Below, piece by piece: positions 1 to 15,039 of a DNA stretch of 64,000 bases (position 1 is the stretch's first letter; each line of letters begins with the position of its first letter). Both the position numbers and the translations under genes were made by a program. Under the pieces are notes generated by a model. It made no database searches. It was given only the letters and a program-made list of their open reading frames with translations, and was not told where the DNA came from. The stretch is from contig NC_046679.1 in assembly GCF_009870125.1 (NCBI RefSeq), positions 13,516,001 through 13,580,000 on the forward strand, read 5' to 3'. This DNA is from Drosophila pseudoobscura. Taxonomy: Eukaryota; Arthropoda; Insecta; Diptera; Drosophilidae.

Positions 1-578
1 GCATCGTGGTACTTAGCACTTCAAAGTCCTCCGGCTGGGCATCGTCCTTGTCGTTATCAAACTCTAGCTCTCCTAATCGCACAACATTCACTGCCCCACT
101 GCAACGAGAGAGCATATTATATATTCAGTGTAAAGCTTGGACCTTCCTGATACCTACAACTCGGAGTAGAAGCAATGGGCTGCTGTGAGCACCAGTCTGT
201 TGCTTATCAAGGTGCCGCCACAGAACCAATTCGTTTTGTTATCAGCATTGCGATTGCCGAGTCGTGCTGCGTGTGGGAATTCCTTGGCTTCGGCCGGGGA
301 TCCGCCCACTATCAGAGGTCGCGAGCCATGACAGGAGTCGACCGTTTCATAGGTGATGGGTGCATTGGCAAAAAAGAAGCTGATGGGCACTCTCTCCTCG
401 AAAACTGTCTTCTTGAAGAGCGTGCAAGCTGAAGGAAATAAACGCTAGCGATCATATGTAAAATATCTGATATCTGATATTTACCTTGCTGAACCGCTCG
501 ATCCGGACTCTGGCTGAACACTAGGGCACCGCTCAGAGAAAGCATCAGCAGCACAGAACCAAGTAAGCGCAGCGACAT
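1..578 (-). CDS. Trypsin-like serine protease, 5' exons (cut by window edge)
   Basis: Three exons are visible: 485-578, 158-428 and 98 to beyond position 1, all with GT-AG introns and a continuous frame. Exon 1 encodes a signal peptide (MSLRLLGSVLLMLSLSGALV), so the product is secreted. A short pro-region follows, with one cysteine just before the activation site (CHGSRPLIVGG). That cysteine usually stays disulphide-linked to the catalytic domain in fly immune and developmental zymogens. The catalytic domain starts at IVGG and shows the histidine-57 motif (TAAHCF) and, in exon 3, the stretch RLGELEFDNDKDDA typical of the snake/persephone-like S1A family. There is no complete clip domain in the pro-region. 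The Asp and Ser of the triad lie outside the window, so activity cannot be judged. It resembles the D. melanogaster CG11841/CG11842/CG11843 group, which from memory lies near CG11837, the next gene here. The start is the only ATG before the signal peptide. Confidence 0.9.
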
Positions 579-869
579 GGTTATGAATCGTCGATGAACT
601 GCATTAAAAGACGATTGGACGACGACTGATCGATTGAGCTCCCGAACTGCGCAGTGGAGAGCACCGATCTGCTAAAAACGAGCGAAGTTCAACCTTTTAC
701 ATTAATCTGAGAATCAGACAATCAGCTGCTTCGATGGAGACCTGTTTTCTGTGCAAAAAAGCCTTAAATTTATCCACAACACAACACAGTTCGTTGGCTT
801 AACATTTATATTAATGTTTGTGCTAATAAACACAGGTTAACAGTCTTAGCATCTAAGGAGAAAATAGGA

Positions 870-1910
<1,041 letters not shown>

Positions 1911-2022
1911 ATTTTAAACTTTTCCTTTGCCTGTAAAAGGTTTAAATCGTGACTTTGTTTTGGTTTCAAAATCCACATGTGTTTGGTCGTTCATGAACGA
2001 ATCAATTCTCTGAACCAGTTCA
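1911..2022. promoter_or_regulatory. Probable DIMT1 upstream region
   Basis: This is the short stretch between the DIMT1 start codon and the dispersed repeat. It should hold the minus-strand promoter of DIMT1, but I see no TATA box or clear Ohler motif. The assignment rests on position only. Confidence 0.35.
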
Positions 2023-2345
2023 CTTTAACCCACTTAACGCACCATTTAAGCCCCGTTACAGGTTTACCAGTTTAAGTAAACCGCTGAAAACAATACTGTT
2101 AGTAAATTATCTTTGTACATACAACCTTCCATTATTTTTTTTTTACAAACATAAATTATCCCATAACTTTCACCTGATCTGCGCCAAAATTCTTGAAGTT
2201 GTATCATTTTCGTGAAGATTTTTTTAATACCCACTGGTAGAAAATGGGTTAATCATTCTCTGTTCATGATCGGAAATCATTTTCTTCGATTTTGATATTC
2301 GGGATTACTTACTCTCTTTTATTCGATTGTGTCGAAAATAATAGA
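2023..2345. repeat. Dispersed repeat, copy A (TTAACCCA-bounded)
   Basis: This stretch resembles 25196-25545 in the same orientation. Shared blocks include gaaaacaatactgtt, gcgccaaaattctt/gcgctaaaattctt, tgatcggaaatcat and cgattttgatattc/tgattttgatattc. The left end reads TTAACCCACTTAA and an internal ATGGGTTAA sits at about 2244, so part of it looks like an inverted pair TTAACCCA...TGGGTTAA. A further ATGGGTTAAG followed by ttctctgtccat occurs at 2423. A piggyBac-type (TTAA-target) MITE remnant is possible, but it could be another old transposon. Confidence 0.55.
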
Positions 2346-2539
2346 CATGCGCGCAGCTATCCGTTAAAATAAATTATGCAGGAAAGCACGGTTTGACGCG
2401 AAAATTAAAGAAGTGGTCTGAGATGGGTTAAGTGTTCTCTGTCCATACGGTACCCATGTGGTCTTTTCCGTTGGGGCAGTGCTGTTTCAGTTCAAATGTG
2501 AAATTCAAAACATTTTTGGCGGGTACATTTTTCATAGGT

Positions 2540-5500
2540 GTTACCTCTTTATTTATTAATTAGTTTTCACTTAAAATTATAAATCAATTTTTGTTGTTTT
2601 CAAGTTTGGTATCTTTGGTTATCTTCGCACATCGGTACATTTGTTCTTTACCATTTATTTAGTATCTGCTTTAACACTTCCTTCCTTGGCTTACTTTTGT
2701 TTAAATTTTTTTGTTTTAATATATCTTTTTTTTTTACAACATATCAACTGTTGACTCTTGACTTTATCTTTACAGTTATTTATCTCTTTTGTTTAAACAT
2801 AACTTAACTTTATTTATGCGTTCTCCCAATTGTAGTTTGGTTACTTTTTCGGTTTTGTTTGGTTTTTGTGTGTTTGTGAATACTTTTCTGTTCATGAATA
2901 TTACTTTTGCAATGACTCTTCCTCTAACTAAGCCTCCTCTGCTACAACTCTTTCAGTTTTTTGCGCTCTGCTTTGTACGCCATTCAATAAATAATTCAAT
3001 ATATTTTCTTAGTAGTTTTTGTAGTTAACAACTTTTAGACAATGATTAGGGGCTGGGCTGCCGTTAATAATCCTCCGAGTGTATGTTTGTATGTGTTTTC
3101 TTTAAGTATCTAAGATGCGAAAGGTACATGAAAAAGTTGCACATATGTGTATATCGTTTGTGGGTGTTTGTTCTTGTCCAGAAAAGCGTTAGCTTAGCTG
3201 GATCTGATCTGTGAGTACATCTCGTACATTCAGAGTTATAGCACTGGCTGGATCGCTCTACTGGAGTCCTTCTTTGGCAAGCAATGACTTTCGACCTATA
3301 GCTTTTGTGTGTTTACGAGTGTGTCTAGCAGATTGAGAGTGGGGAAGGGGGAGCATTTGCATTAATTTGCTTTGCATATTTGAAGAGTGAGCTTATAGCT
3401 AACATTTGGTTTCACATTTCCCTATAATATTTTACTTGTTTCAGGTTCCGCGATTTGTGCTTTTCTTTTCTTTTTCCCATTTCCCTTGCCTGTTTCGGTT
3501 TCTGTTCCTGTTCCCCGCTTCGCTTCCATTCATTCTCTCTTCATTTCTTTGTATTTTGTGTGTGCTTCTTCTCGAGAACAACCAACAATATTTTCTATTC
3601 TGTTTGCTTATTCCCTGACCTGACCGTATCGTACCTGACTAACGGACTATACTCATATAAATTAATCATGTTGGCTGGATGCGTATATCTGTGAGAGTTT
3701 TTGCTCTATTTGTTGTATATTTTGTATCATTTTCTTTCTTTTTCTTTAATTGAATAGCGCTACTATTTGTCTATATTTTCAATCTTCTCAATGGCCTGGA
3801 TCGTCTAGCGATTGAGCTCATTGTTTTATAAAATTATTTTTTTATCTTTGTAACATTTTTGCCTATGTTCTCCTTATTCTTCCTTTTTTTTTTGGGTATT
3901 TTCGTTTTTGTTATATGTATATATTTTTTTTTTTGGTAAAATGCGTTTTTGAGAATACTTTAGGTTAACATTTCAATTGTAAATGGGTAACTAGCGCTTG
4001 CGCAGGGCTTGCTATTTCACAAATACATATTATTAGACACTGGGCGTTCATTATTACATACAAATTTTATGCTTCATGCTTGCCTCTGACTCCTCTGCAT
4101 TTTTTGTTTTACTTCTGTTTTATTTTTTTTTTAAATTTTTTTTAGTCAACAACGCTGCTTATAGTTAATAAATCTCCTGTCCTTGAAGGGTCCTTGGCTA
4201 TCCATCCTTGCAATATAATTATAAGTATATATTTTGTAATGATTTATTTTAGCAGAATTCCTTTTGCTCTGTGGATAGATTGAAAACATAAACTGAAACA
4301 AATTTTACCGCATCGCATGAAATGTGTCGTCGTACATAAAATAATAGGAATAACAACATTTAAATGAAGTAATTAACAGATTTCGATGCGTTCTGCTAAA
4401 ATTTGTTTAGAATAGAATTTAGCTTTGAGTCTTTGGCTTTAAAATCAACATATACATAATAATCGTTAATATTGTATCTCTCGTCTCTTCCTCCTTTTTT
4501 CATATAATTTCATATATGTATAACGTTTGTTCGGATCTCTTTCATTACGCTAAGTGTTTTGTTTGTTATATAAATATGCCTTTAGTTTCACAATTTTATA
4601 TGCTTTATGTATGTATATTATATATATATATAATTTGTTTGTTTTCTTCTCCCCTCTCTCTTCGGCTTACGGACTAAACACGTTTCTTGGTTGTATTCAT
4701 AATTTGTTTTTAGGTTTTTAGCATACATAAATTGATGTGAATTTTATAGACATTTGTTTGTTTTAGCTTTATTTTCTATGATTTAGTAGCTTTACTTTCT
4801 CTTTGTTTTGCTGATAAATTGTATGCGTTTGTTTTAGGATTTTTTGGCTTGATTTTTGTTTTAGTTTGGTTTTTTATAAATATTTGTGTGTATAACAATA
4901 AGGTTAAATTTTAAAATAATATCGCTTTAATACTTGAGAAGGAAGTTGTGCAAGATTTCAAATACATAAAAAAACAAATTGAAATTAAATTTGTGTGTTT
5001 TTATATGTATATGCTTTGGGGGGGTATTTGTTTTATAGACGGCACGTTGCGAAGCGGCACATATTGTGTGTGTTTTAGAGGTTCCCTTGAGATTCGCTTG
5101 GAGCAAGAGCTAAGCTTGGACGCTGTCTGGCCGTCTTTATGCCTGCCTTTAAGTGCGAAACTTGAGATTCGGCACGTTAAACAATCAAACAATCAATTAA
5201 TCAATAAATAACTAATAACAAAATGCACTCTGAGCCACAATTGCAGCCCACAAGGGCATTGACTAGATGGGTTCGGGTGCGGGGCGAGGCGGTGGATTGG
5301 CTTGGCAAATAACATAACTTCAATACAATACAATAAATAAATTAAAACTCTTTTTAAGCGGCGGAGGCAGGCTCCAGCTTGAAGCTTAAAGCGGAAGCGG
5401 AATAGGAATCTGGGGAAACTTAACAATTTGGTTCTTTCTGCCTTGTGCGCACCATTCAAGTCGAAGCTAAGCAGCAGCTTTGGCACTGGTTGTTGGTTGT

Positions 5501-5922
5501 GGAGATGGCTATGGCTTCGGGTGACAATGAGTGATCGATCTACAGTACTTGCAATGTTTCACTTCTCTGCTTCGAACCTAGGATTTAGAACGAAATAAGG
5601 ACAACGACTACAATTGGAAAACAGACAACAATGAAGCGTTTTCATCGAGAAACAATACGGATAGTTAGCTTGTGCTAGGGATATACGCTAGAGGAATACG
5701 CTAGACGCTAGATGCTAGATGGTTGATGGTTGATGCTAGATGACGGCACAGATCGATCTGTATGTCCACCCAATTTAAAACTAACTCACTGACTGATCTA
5801 TACGGCCCGGCCCCTGGGGTGGGTGGAGCTCAACCTGTGGCGGGTTATTGTTATTTCGGCGGATCAGATCGGATCCGGTGCCTCCAAAAGTGAAAGGGAA
5901 AATGAACTACAATCGTTGGGCC
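2540..5922 (-). other. Pkc98E: Probable long 3' UTR of Pkc98E
   Basis: No gene-like reading frame is present over about 3.4 kb. The plus strand is strikingly T-rich, with repeated tttgtttt, ttttttt and atattttt runs, so the minus strand is A-rich and U-poor. The region directly follows the Pkc98E stop codon in the direction of its transcription. TTTATT (AATAAA on the minus strand) occurs at about 2548, close to the point where the character of the sequence changes, and could be a distal polyadenylation signal. A short (AT)n run lies at about 4612-4633. This is inference from composition and position. An unannotated non-coding RNA or plain intergenic DNA are alternatives. Confidence 0.35.
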
Positions 5923-10816
<4,894 letters not shown>

Positions 10817-11055
10817 TGCCCCCGTTTTCCCTTGCTTGACTCGACCCTTGACCCTTGATCCTTTTGAAGATTCAGCTCCTCTCCCCCGTTCTGGCTTTCT
10901 GGTCTCTGGAGAGGGGGTTAATCTTAATTGCAACGATCCCGGCTAGCAGCTGACGGACTGCGTCTGGTGAGTCAGCAGCGGCGGTGGTTTGGTTCAGAGA
11001 ACAGCAGGAACCACTCTGTGGTCGTGTGTGGGTGTGTGTCTGGGTCTGTGGCTGA

Positions 11056-12530
11056 TCTGAAATTGCAAGATCAGATAAGAATTTATTAATGAAATGACCG
11101 AGTGACGTTCAGAACTTTTTCTATGGGGCAATGAATGTTAGTGTAGGTCATTGACACTCATAAATATAATGCTATACACAGTACACCCGATTTACTCCCA
11201 AGGTCGCCCTCACATTGATGGAATCCACTCTTACATACACACTACTGTATATACATACATATATTATGTAGATATATGCATTCGCTTGGGGGGCATTAGG
11301 CAATCGCTCAAACGACAACAGTCCATGAAACAGAAAATCGAAAATAGTACACGACCATCATCTGTTGTGGTAATATTTCCACCCCTGCCCACCTCACATC
11401 CACACATAAATCATTATCATTCCAAGGAGTCAGCGGATGCAGTGTTTGCACAACTTTTTCAATCTGTCGCAATTTCGCAATTTGATCGTATCGTATCGTA
11501 TAATAACTGTAGAGCGTCGCTTTAATTGAGGCAAATCCACAGGAAAGGAAACGTTTCATAATAAGTACATGCTCCCGAAACGATTTAATTCTAAAGAATT
11601 TTTGGAAGGGGAACAAGTTGTTTTTCTCAAGGTGCCTCCAATTTAGCTTTGATTAGGTCTTACATCTTTTGATGGCAGTTTGTTCTCTTTTTTTATGCAA
11701 ATTGTTTTTAATGCATGTACGACGGATTCGGTATGGGCACACACCACATCGAAGAAGAGAAGCTATTTTTTCAGAGATAAAACAACAAAGAAATAATAAC
11801 AAGCAATCCTAATGCCTGCTGCCCCTACCCCTATCGCCACCCACTACCTACTACTACAAGACACACAAGACATCAGCAGCAGCATCACACCAACACACAA
11901 AAATTCCAGCACCAACAATACACTCACACACACACACACACACAGTCAAGATTGGAGAGGCGCACGCGATTTACAGGTCCGGATTTCACATCGCATAGAA
12001 TTAGAATTAGTGTTGAATCCGGATTAATATTAGAAAACTCAATTGGAAAATTTGTAATTTTCTAATTGGGAAAAACGAAGGCGAATCTGAGTGTGCGCGT
12101 TGGTGTGGGTGAGAGAAAATAGAAGAGAGCGAGCGCGTTTACATTACGTTACATTACACCTCAATTACCTTACCTTTGCTCTCTCCGCGTTGCTGCTGGC
12201 GCGCTCTTTCTGTAGCTCTCTCCCTCCCTCTATTTTTCTCTCTCTATTGTTGGTATATTAGAGAAAAAATGTTGAGCTGTGTGCGAAAAAATTAAGGATG
12301 CCTTGACACTAGAACCCACACACACAGATACACAGACACAGATACAGATGCACGGACACGCACACGCACCCTGTTTGCACAGTTGAAATTGGTTGTATCT
12401 TAAGGAATTTTCTTTGTTTTTTCTGGCTTTTCGCGAATCCCTAAATCACGTATCCAACATTTTCCTTTCCTGACAATAGTGCATTGCTGGGGTGGGTGGG
12501 TGGAATTTCGTCGAATTAATTCGTGTCGTG
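11056..12530 (-). other. Pkc98E: Pkc98E 5' UTR: noncoding first exon and intron
   Basis: On the minus strand a good donor (AGCAAAG|GTAAGG) ends a candidate exon at 12174, and a good acceptor (AATTTCAG|ATCAG) begins an exon at 11056. That exon would run through the start codon to 10657. The noncoding first exon would span about 12174-12530, starting next to the minus-strand motif 1. The intron (11057-12173) holds a CA run at 11925-11944. Transcript boundaries are inferred from splice sites and the promoter only. Confidence 0.55.
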
Positions 12531-12955
12531 CACAGTGTGACCGCGGACTTATTGATCAAGTATACGGTCTGACCCTCAGAAATATACCAAAATACGTCAC
12601 AAATTTCAAAATATACCGTATATATACTGAAGAATTGTTTGTATCCAGTTCCATAATATTTTTATCCGATTGATCAATCCATTTTCTAATACACTAGCAA
12701 ATTTTCATAACTCCTTTTTATTGCATTTATTGCATTATTAAAATTTTGTAGACAATTTCCACTACTCATTTCTTTACATGGTCACTACACGCTAACTACA
12801 CATTCGCTACATATTAACTACATTTGATGTAATTACCAAAGCGACACCTGAAGGGGAAATCTGTACGTCTCAAATAGTTTGTGGGTATATTTACGGTATA
12901 TTTGGAAATGACACCGTATATTTTGGTATATTTCTGAGGGTCAGTCACACTGATC
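12531..12955. promoter_or_regulatory. Divergent housekeeping promoter of Pkc98E and Slu7
   Basis: Two head-to-head sets of Ohler core-promoter elements are present. The minus-strand set has motif 1 (GGTCACACTG, complement of 12533-12542) and motif 6-like GGTATATTT (complement of 12580-12593). The plus-strand set has motif 6-like TTTTGGTATATTT at 12921-12933 and motif 1-like GTCACACTG at 12944-12952, about 80 bp before the Slu7 ATG. Extra motif 6-like copies lie at about 12609 and 12896. Known biology: motif 1 (M1BP) and motif 6 pairs mark TATA-less, broadly expressed fly promoters and sit close to the start site. Confidence 0.8.
12569..12944. repeat. Inverted repeat: 26-bp perfect arms around 324-bp spacer
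   Basis: Positions 12569-12594 are the exact reverse complement of 12919-12944. Each arm contains a CTGACCCTCAG block fused to motif 6 (AAATATACCAAAA), so the arms coincide with the two divergent core promoters. Confidence 0.9.
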
Positions 12956-13031
12956 TCGGGCCCGTGGATAAAAAAACCGAATTTTTGGCTTAAAAAACAA
13001 CAACAAACAAACAACAATCACCTAATCCACG

Positions 13032-14965
13032 ATGAGTTCGGGTCAGGTGCGTACTCCCGTCTCGCAGATAATCAACAACAAAGCTGACCAGGATGCCGAG
13101 GAGGAGCCAAAGAAAAAGTCCCGCGAGGATTGGCGCAAGGCCAAGGAGTTGGAGGAGGCGAGAAAAGCGGGTACAGCACCAGCCGCCGTCGATGAGGAGG
13201 GTCGCGACATCAATCCGCACATTCCGCAGTACATATCCAATGCTCCCTGGTACTATGGCACCCAGGGGCCCACACTGAAACATCAGCGACCACAGCACGA
13301 GGATGAGCAGGGCCAGCTGGACAAGCGGGCTCCGAAGGGCCTGGACACCACCAGAATTGTGACCAAGTTCCGGAAGGGCGCCTGCGAGAACTGCGGCGCC
13401 ATGACGCACAAGAAGAAGGATTGCCTGGAGCGGCCGCGCAAGGTGCAGGCGAGGTATGCAGAGTCGATTGTGGTGCACGACGAGCACATCGTGAGCGAAG
13501 CCTCCATCAACTATGATGAGAAACGCGATCGCTGGAGCTCCTACGATCCGGCCAATCATCGGGAGATTGTCGAAGAGTACGAAAAAGTGGAGGAAGCCAA
13601 GCGGCAGCTAAAAGCTGAAAAGCTTAAAAACGGTAAGGCAATCATTTACTTACTTTTATCGATAGCTTCTAACATTCAATCCATCCTAATCAGACCCCGA
13701 TGCGGAGATCTCTGACGAGGAGGGCAACGAGGACAAATACGTCGACGAAGTGGACATGCCGGGCACAAAAGTGGACTCCAAACAGCGGATTACTGTGCGA
13801 AATTTGCGTATTCGCGAGGATACAGCTAAATATCTGAGGAATTTGGATCCAAACTCCGCCTACTATGACCCCAAGACCCGCTCTATGCGTGACAATCCGA
13901 ATCCTGCAACGCCTGCGGAGGAGTAAGTGCTGCAAGAACACCTGACCAGACGATCAATTAGACTCTAATATATTCTCCATTTCCAGAGCTGAGTTTGCCG
14001 GCGAGAACTTTGTGCGCTTCTCTGGCGACACGACAGCCCAAGCCACCGCTCAACTGTTCGCCTGGGAGGCCCATGGCAAGGGAGTGGATGTCCATCTGCT
14101 GGCCGAGCCCACAAAGCTGGAGCTACTCCAAAAGGAATACGAACAGAAGAAAGAACAGTTCAAGTCAAGTGTAAGTCCTGCCATTTTATATGTCTATTTA
14201 TATATCTTCATCACAGCAGACGGTTTGCTCCCTCTTTGCTTGCAGACAAAAACTCATATTGTGGAGAAATATGGTGGCGAAGAGCATCTGAAAGTGCCGC
14301 CCAAGTCGCTGCTGCTTGCCCAGACCGAGGAGTACATTGAGTACTCGCGCAGTGGCAAGGTCATCAAGGGCGTAGAGAAGCCCAAGGCGCGCAGTATCTA
14401 CGAGGAGGACGTGTACATCAACAATCACACCACAGTGTGGGGCAGCTTTTGGAATGCCGGCCGCTGGGGCTACAAGTGTTGCAAGTCCTTCATCAAGAAC
14501 TCCTACTGCGTGGGCATGCAGGAACCGGAAGGCTATTCAGACCATCAGCAGCAGTCAAATAGCTCCGTATCAGCAGTGCCTCCGGAAACATCCGCTGATA
14601 ACGAGACCAGAGTCCAAGAGGAACCCTCAGAGAAGGTCGCCTCCGAGGCGGACTCTGCGCCCAGTTCAGAATCATCCACAGAGGAGGAAGAGCCAGAGGT
14701 TCATGAGAAGAAAAAGTCGAAAAAGAAGTCCAAGAAGCGGGAAAAGAGAAGGAAGGCCAAGGAGCAGCGCAAACGCAAGGAGACGAAAGAAATGGAAGCC
14801 AAGGAGAAGGCGTTGACGACAGAGAAGAACATCCAAGAGGACCTGGACGATCGCAAGCGACCATACAACAGCATGTACGATGTGAAGGCGCCCACCGAGG
14901 ACGAGATTGAGGAATGGAAAAGGAAGCGACCACGCGCTGAAGATCCCATGGCGCAATTTCTATAA
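13032..14965 (+). CDS. Slu7: Pre-mRNA splicing factor Slu7
   Basis: The exons are 13032-13632, 13694-13922, 13987-14170 and 14246-14965, coding for 577 residues, close to the usual fly length. Slu7 is a second-step splicing factor that helps hold the upstream exon and choose the 3' splice site in the catalytic spliceosome. The single CCHC zinc knuckle is seen at residues 118-131 ([14 protein letters not shown]), which in the family drives nuclear retention. Conserved blocks NAPWYYG (near 70) and the [19 protein letters not shown] region are typical of Slu7, and [19 protein letters not shown] lies in exon 4. The C-terminus carries a long Lys/Glu-rich, charged low-complexity tail ending in a [18 protein letters not shown] motif. 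Introns are 61-75 nt. The promoter is shared with Pkc98E, and the 3' end faces Cpsf100. A polyadenylation signal AATAAA is at 14973-14978. Confidence 0.98.
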
Positions 14966-14972
14966 ACTTGTA

Positions 14973-14978
14973 AATAAA
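14973..14978 (+). terminator. Slu7 polyadenylation signal
   Basis: AATAAA lies 8 bases after the Slu7 stop codon, within the 74 bases that separate it from the Cpsf100 stop codon. The two mature 3' UTRs must be very short or overlap. Confidence 0.7.
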
Positions 14979-15039
14979 ATAAAAGTACCATACAAATTTC
15001 AACAAAATGGAATAGATACTATTAGAATAAACTTTAATC

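Noticed and set aside
2789-3694. Phe-rich open frames in the T-rich tract
   Set aside because: Poly-T gives Phe codons and few stops. More likely untranslated sequence downstream of Pkc98E.
10817-10933. N-terminal extension of Pkc98E
   Set aside because: The frame stays open upstream but has no ATG. The C2 domain begins right after the ATG at 10816, so the shorter start is preferred.
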